Origin: an uncultured Oscillospiraceae bacterium
GTDB taxonomy: Bacteria; Bacillota; Clostridia; Oscillospirales; Ruminococcaceae
Length of the DNA: 64,000 nt
Direction: 5' to 3'
Assembly (NCBI GenBank): GCA_949299455.1
Contig: CASGAN010000002.1
Span: 119,692 to 183,691, forward strand
In this document: in pieces, positions 8,464 to 17,660 of the stretch
How positions within the stretch are numbered: position 1 is the stretch's first letter
How the letters are laid out: each line of letters starts with the position of its first letter
The notes under the pieces: model-generated
What the model saw: the letters and a program-made list of their open reading frames with translations, nothing else
What the model was told of the DNA's origin: nothing
Database searches by the model: none
Translations under genes and position numbers: made by a program

Positions 8464-10048
8464 ATGTATTTTAATCCCGCCGACACTCCTGCCGGAAGAT
8501 GCCACGAAAGTAAAACGGCAGCTCCGCACAGCAGCCTACTGCCGGGTATCCACGGATTCCGATGACCAGGAATTGAGTTTTGAGGCACAGGTAAACGCCT
8601 ATACCGACAAAATCATGAGCAATCCCGAATGGTCACTGGCTGGAATATTTGCTGACGAGGGCATCAGCGGCACGCAGGCATACAAGCGCAAGGATTTCAT
8701 GAAAATGATTCGGATGTGCCGTCAGGGAAAGATTGATCAGATCATCACCAAGTCGGTATCACGGTTTGCCCGCAACACGGTTGACTGCCTGACCTATATA
8801 CGCGAACTGAAAGCGCTGGGAATCCCTGTGATCTTCGAAAAGGAAGGTCTCAATACCATGCACATGACAAGTGAAATCTACATCAGCATGCATGGGATTT
8901 TTGCCCAGTCAGAGTCCGAATCTCTCAGCGGGAACGTCAAATGGGGCAAGCAAAAAAGTGCCGAAAAAGGCAATGTGGCGATCAGCTACAAGAATTTTCT
9001 CGGATACCGCCAGGGAGAGGACGGGAAACCGGAAATCGTGCCGGAAGAAGCGGATACAGTACAGTTCATCTATGAGCGGTATCTCGAAGGGGACAGTATC
9101 AGCCTGATCAAACAGAAGCTGGAAGAACAGCACATTCTGTCTCCGACCGGCAAGCAGACATGGAGCACCACAACGATCCAGTCCATCCTCCGGAATGAAA
9201 AGTATAAGGGGGATGCGCTGCTGTGCAAGACCTATGTGGCAGACTGCATCAGCAAGAAGAAATGCAAAAACACAGACCGGCCGCAATACTATGTACAGAA
9301 CAATCATCCGGCCATCATTCCGCGGGAAGTATTCGACCGCGTCCAGCAGGAAATGGCGAGGCGTTCCAGTCTCAACCGGAAAAAGCAGAAAGACGTAAAA
9401 ACCGAACTCGGAAAGTATTCCAGCAAATATGCCTTAACAGAACTGCTGGTCTGTGGAAAATGCGGCACCGCCTACCGCAGAGCCGTGTGGAGTAAAAATG
9501 GCAGGAAGAAAGCGGTGTGGCGCTGTATCAGCCGGATGGAGTACGGCAAGAAATACTGCCCTGACTCCCCAACCCTTGAAGAAACCGCCGTCCAGCGGGC
9601 TGTGGTCGATGCGATCCGGGAGGTCGTAAATGATGACGGATGTCAGGCTGCGCTCAAAAACCTGCAGCTTCACATACGAATGTTTTATGGTGCGGCTGAC
9701 GAGAACAGCATCGTAAATGACGAGATGAGGCTGGAACAGCTCAAAAGCATGGTCATGGAGATGGCAGGCAAAGATAACATCGCAGGTGAGGATTTCATCG
9801 CCCTGTCAAAAGAGATTGCTGAAGTCAAAATGGTTATTGCAGAAAAGAAAAAACGGCAAGTGGACGCAGGTGCGGATCAATCCAGAATGGACGAGGTGCT
9901 GGTAGCCCTCAATGCCCTGAAAAACCATCCGATAGATTTCGATGACACTGCCGCCAGACAACTGATCGACTGCATCAAAGTGCTTTCCAAGACCGAACTA
10001 CTGGTCATATTTAAAGGCGGAATTGAAAAAACAGTAGCGATGGAATGA
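8464..10048 (+). CDS. large serine recombinase (TnpX/TndX/Spo-integrase type), 5' end disturbed
   Basis: The continuous frame ending at 10048 encodes a resolvase catalytic domain with nucleophile Ser in 'YCRVSTDSDDQ' and the 'SVSRFARNTVDCL' segment. The recombinase DNA-binding domain, a zinc ribbon (CGKCG and later Cys residues) and a C-terminal coiled coil follow. Family members excise or integrate mobile DNA through short att sites. The only ATG with a good ribosome binding site (AAGGAG, ATG 8464) is one base out of frame with this reading frame, which begins in earnest at 'ILIPPTLLPED' (about 8468). In-frame alternatives are a TTG at 8414 inside a terminator hairpin. A 1-nt indel just after the start codon is the simplest reading, so activity is doubtful. 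No cargo genes are adjacent. Confidence 0.8.
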
Positions 10049-10199
10049 GGGATAGAAAATGATATATATACAAAGTTTTTTCATATGGCTATATACAAAA
10101 TCCCCTTTAATATGCTATAATAAAGACAAATCAATTGGGTTCGATCTTTGCGAGAGTTCAATCCTATATCGTGAGGGGTTCATTTTATGCTGCCCTTCC

Positions 10200-10240
10200 A
10201 AAAATCGACAAGTCCCGCCAGGGACTTGTCGATTTTTCTT
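10200..10240. terminator. bidirectional terminator after the recombinase
   Basis: A perfect 17-bp stem (10200-10216 with 10221-10237, AAAAATCGACAAGTCCC) around GCCA. Confidence 0.9.
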
Positions 10241-10316
10241 TTCCCGATTCACGAATTGATTTTTGAAAGCGAGGAGCAATGGGAAATCGTGAAGAAGTGC
10301 GACGTGCATAGATAAA

Positions 10317-10332
10317 ACCGGGCGTGCCCGGT
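10317..10332. repeat. palindrome copy 1 of a short dispersed repeat
   Basis: ACCGGGCGTGCCCGGT, preceded by CGTGCATAGATAAA. A second copy with compensating changes on both arms lies at 11165-11180 on the other side of the acetyltransferase gene. The rest of 10240-10520 has no gene; two TTATCATAAG words (about 10371 and 10463) are also seen. Confidence 0.6.
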
Positions 10333-10524
10333 GCGGTCGGCAGTTCGCGCACCGCAGGTTTTTCTTTTGCTTATCATAAGGTGCCCGCGGCGGAAGTTAG
10401 GGAATCGTCGGGTGTAATCCGTTGAGTCTGGAGCTAATTTCGTGCTCCCGGCTCTTTTTTATTTATCATAAGAGTGCTCGTGTGAGAACCATGCGGATCT
10501 AAGTAGTTTGTCAGAGCCGATAAA

Positions 10525-10553
10525 TTGACAGTGAATTCCCCTGATGATATACT
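10525..10553 (+). promoter_or_regulatory. promoter of the GNAT gene
   Basis: TTGACA (10525-10530), 17-nt spacer, TATACT (10548-10553), about 45 nt before the ATG. Confidence 0.85.
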
Positions 10554-10597
10554 GAAACTGCAATACAGCAAGTCGGAATTTGACGGAGGGAAACAGT

Positions 10598-11095
10598 ATG
10601 AATTATCGGATACGGCGCGTAAATAAAGAAGATGCCGCCGCCCTTGCAATGATTCAAACAACCAGTTGGAAAACGGCATTTCGCGGTATCCTCTCGGATA
10701 GTGATTTAGAAAGACTCACAGACATAAAAAAGGCTGCTTCCATGTATCAGCGTTTACTGGATGAGGGAATAGGCAATGGGTATATCGGCGAAGTAGACGG
10801 GAAAGCCCACTGTATGGCTTATTGGGACAGCGCAAGAGATGCAGATATGCCGCAATATGCGGAGATCATTTGTATTCACAGCCTTCCGAATAATTGGCGA
10901 AAAGGCTTTGGCGGACAAATGATGGATCGAATTCTTTCTGATATTTCGCAGGCGGGCTTTCAGAAAGTCATGCTGTGGGTGTTTACGGAGAATTTGCGCG
11001 CCAGGGCATTTTATGAAGCAAAGGGTTTCCATCCAACAAATAAAACGAAACCATCCTTTGGGACAACGGAAATCTGCTATGAAAAAGAAATATGA
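10598..11095 (+). CDS. GNAT-family N-acetyltransferase
   Basis: A 165-residue single-domain acetyltransferase beginning MNYRIRRVNKEDAAAL, typical of the GNAT beta1-alpha1 start. The acetyl-CoA motif A is represented by 'SLPNNWRKGFGGQMMDR' near residues 97-113, and motif B by 'VFTENLRARAFYEAKGF' with the usual late Tyr. ATG 10598 follows GGAGGGAAACAGT. It has its own promoter and is bracketed by two related palindromes (10317 and 11165). Acceptor substrate is unknown. Confidence 0.9.
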   Translation: MNYRIRRVNKEDAAALAMIQTTSWKTAFRGILSDSDLERLTDIKKAASMYQRLLDEGIGNGYIGEVDGKAHCMAYWDSARDADMPQYAEIICIHSLPNNWRKGFGGQMMDRILSDISQAGFQKVMLWVFTENLRARAFYEAKGFHPTNKTKPSFGTTEICYEKEI

Positions 11096-11164
11096 TTGAG
11101 AAATTTCGCAATATTTTATTTTCATAAAATATCCTGTTTAGGAGAAATGGCGTGCGCGGATAAA

Positions 11165-11180
11165 ACCAGGCGCGCCTGGT
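11165..11180. repeat. palindrome copy 2, abutting the guaA promoter
   Basis: ACCAGGCGCGCCTGGT preceded by CGTGCGCGGATAAA. It ends directly before the guaA -35 box. Arms differ from copy 1 at mirrored positions, so base pairing is conserved. Confidence 0.6.
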
Positions 11181-11181
11181 A

Positions 11182-11210
11182 TTGAAAAACGAGGATTGAT
11201 ACGGTATAAT
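11182..11210 (+). promoter_or_regulatory. guaA promoter
   Basis: TTGAAA (11182-11187), 17 nt, TATAAT (11205-11210). The leader is about 50 nt with no room for a purine riboswitch. Confidence 0.85.
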
Positions 11211-11265
11211 AGCTTTGAAAACGGGGAAAATTCCCGAACAAACAGGAAAAAACGGAGGAACTGCC

Positions 11266-12555
11266 ATGAAACAGGATATGATTGTTGTCTTGGATCTCGG
11301 AAGCGAAGAAAACCCGAAGATTGCCCGTGAAATCCGTGCACTCGGCGTTTACAGCGAGATTCATCCCCATGATATTACCAAAGCAGAGCTTGACGCACTG
11401 CCGAACGTCAAAGGCATCATCTTAAACGGAGGTAAAAACCGTGTTGTCGATGGTGTGGAGATCGACGTTTCAGACGAAGTCTATAACTATTCCGTACCGG
11501 TGCTCTCGGTTGACCACAAAGGCGGCGAGCCGTGGCCGCAGGACGACGATGCCCGCACAGAAAAACTGCGTGCATTTTTGTTTGACACCTGCGGTGTACA
11601 GGCAAACTGGAATATGGAAAACTTCATTGCCGATCAGATCGAACTGATCCGTCGTCAGGTCGGCGACGGAAAAGTGCTGCTGGCGCTTTCCGGCGGTGTC
11701 GATTCTTCCGTTGTTGCCGCACTGCTCATTAAAGCAATCGGCAAACAGCTTACCTGCGTCCATGTAAACCATGGTTTGCTGCGTCAGGGTGAGCCGGAGC
11801 AGGTTGTACGTGTGTTCCGCGATGAGATGGACGCAAACCTTGTATATGTCGATGCGGTTGATCGTTTCCTCGATAAACTGGCAGGTGTTGCAGATCCGGA
11901 GCAGAAACGTAAAATCATCGGTGCAGAGTTTATCCGTGTCTTTGAGGAAGAGGCACGCAAACTGTCGGGTGTTTCGTTCCTTGGACAGGGCACCATTTAT
12001 CCGGACATCATCGAAAGTGGTACAAAGACCGTGAAAGTGGTTAAATCCCATCATAACGTCGGCGGTCTGCCGGAGGATCTTGACTTTGAACTCGTCGAGC
12101 CGCTCAAAATGCTGTTTAAAGACGAGGTTCGCGCATGCGGTGCAGCACTGGGCTTGCCGGATAACATGGTATATCGTCAGCCGTTCCCGGGTCCGGGCTT
12201 GGGCGTTCGTTGCCTTGGTGCAATCACACGCGACCGTTTGGAGGCTGTTCGTGCTTCCGATGCGATCCTGCGTGAGGAGTTTGCGGCAGCAGGCCTCGAG
12301 GGAAAGGTTTGGCAGTATTTCACCGTTGTGCCGGATATCAAATCGGTTGGCGTCCGCGAGGGCAAACGTGCGGACGAGTGGCCGGTGATTCTGCGTGCGG
12401 TCAACACGATCGATGCAATGACAGCGGAGATTGAAGAGATTCCGTATGCGCTGCTCAAAAAGATCACTGCACGAATCACCAGCGAGGTACCGGGTGTGAA
12501 CCGTGTGCTTTACGATTTGACACCGAAACCGACTGGTACCATCGAATGGGAGTAA
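11266..12555 (+). CDS. guaA: GMP synthase with an incomplete glutamine amidotransferase domain
   Basis: A 429-residue protein starting at 11266 (GGAGGAACTGCC-ATG). The synthetase half is complete: PP-loop SGGVDSS (142-148), the XMP-binding region and the C-terminal dimerisation domain ending PTGTIEWE. It converts XMP and ATP to GMP once supplied with ammonia. Normal GuaA is about 510 residues with a class I glutaminase of about 190 residues. Here the N-terminal domain jumps from 'VPVLSVD' (about residues 78-83) straight to 'LRAFLFDTCG'. The nucleophile motif (GICYG) and the HPE triad are absent, and Asp 83 stands where Cys is expected. The frame is unbroken, so this is not a simple frameshift. 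It may be ammonia-dependent or use another glutaminase. Confidence 0.92.
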   Translation: MKQDMIVVLDLGSEENPKIAREIRALGVYSEIHPHDITKAELDALPNVKGIILNGGKNRVVDGVEIDVSDEVYNYSVPVLSVDHKGGEPWPQDDDARTEKLRAFLFDTCGVQANWNMENFIADQIELIRRQVGDGKVLLALSGGVDSSVVAALLIKAIGKQLTCVHVNHGLLRQGEPEQVVRVFRDEMDANLVYVDAVDRFLDKLAGVADPEQKRKIIGAEFIRVFEEEARKLSGVSFLGQGTIYPDIIESGTKTVKVVKSHHNVGGLPEDLDFELVEPLKMLFKDEVRACGAALGLPDNMVYRQPFPGPGLGVRCLGAITRDRLEAVRASDAILREEFAAAGLEGKVWQYFTVVPDIKSVGVREGKRADEWPVILRAVNTIDAMTAEIEEIPYALLKKITARITSEVPGVNRVLYDLTPKPTGTIEWE

Positions 12556-12581
12556 GCTGAGCAATTTTTATTGATAATAAA

Positions 12582-12628
12582 CGACAAAGAAGCGATCAGG
12601 ATGAAAATTCTGGTCGCTTCTTTGTCGT
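12582..12628 (+). terminator. guaA terminator
   Basis: CGACAAAGAAGCGA(T)CAG pairs with CTGGTCGCTTCTTTGTCG around an A-rich loop. Confidence 0.85.
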
Positions 12629-13367
12629 AATCGATTATTTTACTGATCTAACAAGAAGTTGAAATATTATGCGCAACCGCTTCAAATTTGCGCTGGATGA
12701 CAGCAGGAAATCTCGGTAAGCTTTTTTGACACAGGCCCGTATTTGTTCCATCATTGTGGATTCTCTGTCCGATCAGATCGTCACTGTTTATATATAGAAA
12801 ACAGTTATAAAGCGATAAAATATATACTATGAATATTTAAAATACTACATTAAGATTTATATTATTTGCGTTGCATATCTTACACAGGGCAAACGTATTG
12901 AGCATATACTGCAATGTATGCCAGTCAAAAAGGACGAAAATCATTCACTTAGAAGCTTAGAATCAATACAATGATTTTATTAAAAATAGTAGAAATCGAA
13001 ACCGTTCTAAAACAAATAGCGTGAAGAGATACAGATTGCAGTTGACTACATGCATATTGATAAGTGTAGCGTTGCGTTTGCGTTTTTATGTATAGCAGCG
13101 GTATCTCGGATTCAAATCGGATTTTTGAAAATGAAATTTACGTTAAATGCATATAGTAAATCAGTTGATTTTTTTGATATGTTATGGTATAAATTTTTAT
13201 ATAAAGTATGTATTTACTACGTTTTTTAAAAAACGAAATGTAAAATTATTCCTATTATACAAGTTTGCTTAAATCACTCAATCATATTAGGGATCGGTTT
13301 GTTTTAGGTCATAACCATTGGATGGTTAAGGTACATCGTGGTGGACATGATAAAGGAGTGATTCACT
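12629..13367. other. 740-nt AT-rich intergenic region without a recognisable gene
   Basis: No convincing coding sequence. A 39-codon minus-strand open stretch (about 12640-12760) has no recognisable product and may be a decayed remnant. AT content is higher than in the flanks. A small hairpin (AACCAT-TGG-ATGGTT, about 13314-13328) lies upstream of the cyclase start. No riboswitch was recognised. Confidence 0.5.
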
Positions 13368-14918
13368 GTGAAAACACCGTGGAGAATAAAGCCGCTTCAG
13401 AAGGATTTTATTGAACAGGCTGTCGCGATCAATCAAAAGTTTTTGCGCATTGGTGCAATGGTTGTGGTCGTTGTTGGGCTTTTTCATATGATGCGCGCAT
13501 TCCTTTTTACAACTATGGAGCTCACAACACTGAACGACCAGATTTATTTTGGATTTTATCTGTTCAGTTTTGTTTGCGGCGTTATCTTTTTAATACTTGA
13601 ATATTGTGTAAAACTATCATTAAAGATGCGGTATCGTATGTATATGATCAGCAGCGTTCTGATTTTATACTGTCATATGACTTTCAACATATACAACCTG
13701 TACCATAGAGGAATATCAAGCTGTCTTGTTATTATTATAGCGATGGCGTTCTTTTGTGGTCTGACCATGCTGAAGCCCATTAGTACGCTTGTGAATCTAG
13801 GGTGCAGTTATCTGATTTTTCTGATGCATTTAATCGTTGTATCCTATTGGAGCCAAATCGTTGCCTTTTCGGTTGTTGCGTGTTTGTGTATGCTGATTTA
13901 TTTGAATCGCTATCGATATCTTTGTTTGGAAATTACGCAGATGAAAAGGCTCGACGGGATGCGGCAGGAACTGACAGATGTAAAGCGTGATTTTCGGTTG
14001 TCAACGGAGCAATATGCGCTGATTCAGGAAAAAGGAAAATATATTACATTTGAATGGGATATTCGTGAAGATTGGATTCGTTTTTCGAAAGAGTGGAATG
14101 AGGTGTTTGGAGAGCCAGAGGATATTCCGGATTTTTCAAAATATATCAATAGCTTGCGCGTGATTTCTGATTCATTGAAATCGGATTTGATTCAATGTCT
14201 TGAAAACGTCAAAAGCGGCATTAACTTTCAAAAGTATGAATTGTTATTGCCAACACAGAGCGGCAAAAGTGAATGGTTTGAACTGCGTGTCGTCACACAG
14301 GTGAACACACAGGGGGTGCCAGCGTTTGGAATCGGAATGCTTTCAAATATTACAGATCAAAAACAAAAAATCAGCCAATTGGAACAAGAAATCCATATGG
14401 ATTTGTTTGCTGGTGTTTTAAATAAAGCGGCAATTGAGTCCTATGGACAAAGAAAGATAAAAGAGCTTCCAAACGGAAAAATTTTGGCGATTCTTATTTT
14501 GGACATGGATGATTTTAAAGGAATCAATGACCGATTTGGTCATCCGGTGGGAGATTATGTTTTAAAAGAAGTGGCAAAAATTATGCGCCAGAAAGCGCCG
14601 GTGGGTGCAAGAGTCGGACGCATCGGCGGTGATGAGTTTATTGTTTTGTTCCTAACGGATTGCTTGGAAGAATTTTGTGTGTATGCGCGTAAGCTGATCG
14701 ATATGGTTTTGCACATCGAATGGAATGGCGCCTGTATTGGAGCAAGCTGCAGCATTGGGATTTCTGCAGCAGATTCATGCGAGTGGGATTATGCCAAATT
14801 GTATCAGACGGCAGACAGCGCGCTGTATCGGGCGAAGCGAAAAGGTAAGCATCAGATCTGTTGTCAGATAGAAAATTGCCGGCAGGATCGTGTGCAGCCA
14901 GAATGTATAACGGTTTAA
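13368..14918 (+). CDS. membrane-bound diguanylate cyclase (GGDEF)
   Basis: A 516-residue protein starting at GTG 13368 behind AAAGGAG. About six hydrophobic helices occupy residues 22-180, probably a membrane sensor module. A PAS-like segment follows (about 215-325, 'YITFEWDIREDWIRFSKEW'). The GGDEF domain (about 340-500) has an intact GGDEF (420-424) and 'DMDDFKGINDRFGH', so synthesis of cyclic di-GMP from GTP is expected. The RxxD inhibitory site normally found five residues before GGDEF is absent (PVGA there), so product inhibition is unlikely. An EAL phosphodiesterase follows on the same strand. Confidence 0.9.
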   Translation: MKTPWRIKPLQKDFIEQAVAINQKFLRIGAMVVVVVGLFHMMRAFLFTTMELTTLNDQIYFGFYLFSFVCGVIFLILEYCVKLSLKMRYRMYMISSVLILYCHMTFNIYNLYHRGISSCLVIIIAMAFFCGLTMLKPISTLVNLGCSYLIFLMHLIVVSYWSQIVAFSVVACLCMLIYLNRYRYLCLEITQMKRLDGMRQELTDVKRDFRLSTEQYALIQEKGKYITFEWDIREDWIRFSKEWNEVFGEPEDIPDFSKYINSLRVISDSLKSDLIQCLENVKSGINFQKYELLLPTQSGKSEWFELRVVTQVNTQGVPAFGIGMLSNITDQKQKISQLEQEIHMDLFAGVLNKAAIESYGQRKIKELPNGKILAILILDMDDFKGINDRFGHPVGDYVLKEVAKIMRQKAPVGARVGRIGGDEFIVLFLTDCLEEFCVYARKLIDMVLHIEWNGACIGASCSIGISAADSCEWDYAKLYQTADSALYRAKRKGKHQICCQIENCRQDRVQPECITV

Positions 14919-15281
14919 ATCCGGTCTTAAAAAATGGAAATGAGTAAAGTCGCAGAAAAACGGTGAAGTAACGCGATTATGATCGCTAAGCTGCAAAAAA
15001 TGGGTGTGTTGATTGCACGGCAGTTTTTTCAGCTTTTTATTTAAGATGATTTTATAAGTGAAATCGATTGTGAGTCAATCAGTATTTCGAAAAGCTCCAT
15101 TAGTCGTACAGGGAAACATCATGGCCTCATGGCGGAATTTTTTTACTGTTAGAATGACAAACAGAAGACAAAACTTTGCGTATCAGCAATATTTGTGGTA
15201 ATATAAAAATAGAGAATTTGTTTGAAGAACCGACACAAATGCATCAGCATGCGGCCGGTATGCGAAGTGCAGGAGGCAGTC
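14919..15281. other. intergenic region between cyclase and phosphodiesterase genes
   Basis: No gene seen. A weak hairpin-plus-T-run candidate lies near 14991-15040 (CTGC...GCAG-TTTTTT). A plausible promoter for the EAL gene is TTTGCG, 18 nt, TAATAT ending near 15204. The two c-di-GMP genes are therefore probably transcribed separately. Confidence 0.45.
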
Positions 15282-17555
15282 ATGGATGAAAAGAAGTTGA
15301 AAAAGCAGCTTGTTCGGATGAGTGCTGCTGTAATTACCGTGAGCATGATACTGTGTGTTGCGGTATTTGGTGTTTTAACATATGTTTTAGATGCTGCACA
15401 TGACGCGGATCATGTGCAGATGAAAGCAGAGGCATTGGAATATGAAAGCCGGATCTTAAAGCAGATTGACAAGAATTTTCAAATTTTAAATACGATGGCG
15501 AAATCATATGAGATCAGCGGGATTATAAAAGATTTTGATGAGTTGGAGAAATCCATTTCTGAAGCCAATCGCGTCAATTCGTTTGTCAGCGTGTTTTACC
15601 TTCCGATAGAGGGAACGGGTATTTTTGACCTATACGGTCAGGACACTTACCGTAACTTTACACTTGAGGATTGCAGCCCACAGACGAAAGAAACGATTCT
15701 TCGGGCACAGCAGGGTGAACAAGCGGTATCGAATATGTTTGAGAGTATGGCATATGACGGAAGAATCTTTATTTACAGTGTACCGGTGTATGAAAACGGA
15801 GAAATTATCGGTGTGCTTTCCGCAGGTGATACGCTGGAGATTTTTGAAGATATCGTAAACGGCAATTTTGTCATGAATGGTGAGGGATATGTTCATCTGC
15901 TGAATGAAAATGGGGATTTTTTGGTTCGTTCGGAAAATACGATCGTAAAAGAAAATATAAATACGATTTTTGACGGATCGTATTTGACAGGCGAAACAAA
16001 ACGAAAAACATTAGATGCGCTTTCGAATCAAGAGTCGATATATGGAGATTTTGAATATCGCGGCGAGCAATGTCACTTTTATATCGAGCCGATGGGGTTA
16101 AACGGCTGGAACCTGTTTTGTGTCGATAAATTGTGGGGATCGACATTGTCTTTCGGACGGATTATTTTCATAGTGGCCGGTGTTTTCTTTTCCGTTTTAA
16201 TCATTTTGCTGGCGTTTATGTTCTATGCTTACTATAGATTTCGGAAAAATGCAGCTTTGCTGCTTCATTTTGCGTATTTTGATACGGTGACAGGTGCCAG
16301 AAATACACTGAAATTTGATCATGACCTTCAGGAGTTTACCAAAAAGCATAAGGAATACAGTATTGTTGCGTTGAACATCCACAATTTCAAAGGGATCAAT
16401 GATCTGTTTGGAAAAAATCAGGGTGACAGGGTGCTGTGCTATCTTAAAAAAGTGATTGAAGATCATTTAAATGATGAAGAATTGTTCTGCCGTGATTCGG
16501 GCGATCTATTTTATTTATTGCTGACAGAGACTGACCGGACGGTTATCAAAGAACGCTTGGAAGCAATCATCGGGCAGGTCAAACAGGAGTCTTCTCATGC
16601 GGAATACAGCTATGAAATCTCACTGTACGCTGGGGTGGCAGTGGAAAAAGATCGTGAAAAGGCACTGGTGGCTTTGCAAGGTATCCGTCAAAAGCATCAT
16701 ATCAATATTACATTTTATGATGAAGAGCTGCATGAAAAGCTTCGGAAAAGAGGAGAAATTGAATCTTATATGCAGCTGGCACTTGAAAATCGTGAGTTTA
16801 AGCTGTTTTTACAGCCCAAAAATGATTTGAAAAACGATGAAATCATTGGCGCAGAAGCGCTTGTGCGCTGGCAGAAGCCGGACGGATCATATCGGTATCC
16901 CAATGAATTTATTCCGCTGTTTGAGGAGAACGGTTTTTGTATTAAGCTGGATATGTATATGTTGGAGCGGGTGTGTGAACAAATCCGCGCATGGATTGAC
17001 AGCGGGATCGAGCCAATTCCGATTTCTGTGAATCAATCAAAGATGTTGTTTGCAAACGGAAACTATCCGGAAGTGCTGACACAGCTCGTGAATCGCTATC
17101 AGATTCCGCCTTCGCTGATTACACTTGAAATTCTCGAAAGAACTGCGGTGGATGATTTTGAGCAAATCAGCAGTCAGATTGATGTTTTGCGCAGTAAGGG
17201 ATTTAAAGTGTCCATGGATGATTTCGGGAGCGGATATTCTTCGCTGAATATGCTATATCAGCTGAATGTTGATGAATTAAAACTTGATCGCGGTTTTTTG
17301 CGACAAACGTCGCACGATGATAATGATCGCCGTCTGATCATATTGGAACAAATTATTTCGTTTGCGAAAAAGCTTGGTGTTTCGACGGTTGCAGAGGGAA
17401 TTGAGACACAGCTGGATAAAGATACAATGGTGAAGCTGGCGTGTGATTACGGACAAGGATATTTTTATGAGCGTCCAATCAGTGCAGAGGAATTCAGCGA
17501 ACGGTATATGGCCATTCGTGTGAAGAAAAATCGCGGATCATCTGATAAAAAGTAG
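15282..17555 (+). CDS. cyclic-di-GMP phosphodiesterase with degenerate GGDEF and EAL domains
   Basis: A 757-residue protein starting at ATG 15282 (AGGAGGCAGTC before it). TM1 (about 12-34), a Cache-like extracytoplasmic sensor (about 35-285) and TM2 (about 298-322) come first. A GGDEF fold whose signature is DSGDLF (405-410), so without cyclase activity but perhaps GTP-binding, follows. The EAL domain (about 500-745) has E525-A-L, 'SVNQSKMLF', 'MDDFGSGYSS' and 'STVAEGIET', the metal- and substrate-binding residues of active phosphodiesterases. It likely opposes the cyclase next door in response to an external ligand. Confidence 0.92.
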   Translation: MDEKKLKKQLVRMSAAVITVSMILCVAVFGVLTYVLDAAHDADHVQMKAEALEYESRILKQIDKNFQILNTMAKSYEISGIIKDFDELEKSISEANRVNSFVSVFYLPIEGTGIFDLYGQDTYRNFTLEDCSPQTKETILRAQQGEQAVSNMFESMAYDGRIFIYSVPVYENGEIIGVLSAGDTLEIFEDIVNGNFVMNGEGYVHLLNENGDFLVRSENTIVKENINTIFDGSYLTGETKRKTLDALSNQESIYGDFEYRGEQCHFYIEPMGLNGWNLFCVDKLWGSTLSFGRIIFIVAGVFFSVLIILLAFMFYAYYRFRKNAALLLHFAYFDTVTGARNTLKFDHDLQEFTKKHKEYSIVALNIHNFKGINDLFGKNQGDRVLCYLKKVIEDHLNDEELFCRDSGDLFYLLLTETDRTVIKERLEAIIGQVKQESSHAEYSYEISLYAGVAVEKDREKALVALQGIRQKHHINITFYDEELHEKLRKRGEIESYMQLALENREFKLFLQPKNDLKNDEIIGAEALVRWQKPDGSYRYPNEFIPLFEENGFCIKLDMYMLERVCEQIRAWIDSGIEPIPISVNQSKMLFANGNYPEVLTQLVNRYQIPPSLITLEILERTAVDDFEQISSQIDVLRSKGFKVSMDDFGSGYSSLNMLYQLNVDELKLDRGFLRQTSHDDNDRRLIILEQIISFAKKLGVSTVAEGIETQLDKDTMVKLACDYGQGYFYERPISAEEFSERYMAIRVKKNRGSSDKK

Positions 17556-17660
17556 AAGCTATTAACAAAAAATACGCCGGATCATCGAATGAATTCGTTG
17601 AAACATTCGATGATCTGTGCTATACTAACATTGAAGACAGGCAGCAGAGGGGTGGATCAG

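Noticed and set aside
10125-10200. GAGTTCAATCCT downstream of the recombinase resembles the T-arm of tRNA-Ala and could be a tRNA-derived attachment site
   Set aside because: The acceptor-stem part does not match, and T-arm consensus words are common. Not enough for an att call.
11470-12564. 364-codon open frame antisense to guaA
   Set aside because: Cys/His/Phe-rich translation without family features and fully overlapping a conserved gene; a shadow of codon bias.
12880-12925. ACACAGGGCAAAC resembles the start of a GEMM-I cyclic-di-GMP riboswitch and lies upstream of a diguanylate cyclase
   Set aside because: The second conserved block (GGGACGCAAAGC) and the tetraloop/receptor parts are missing, and it lies about 470 nt from the gene. 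Probably chance.
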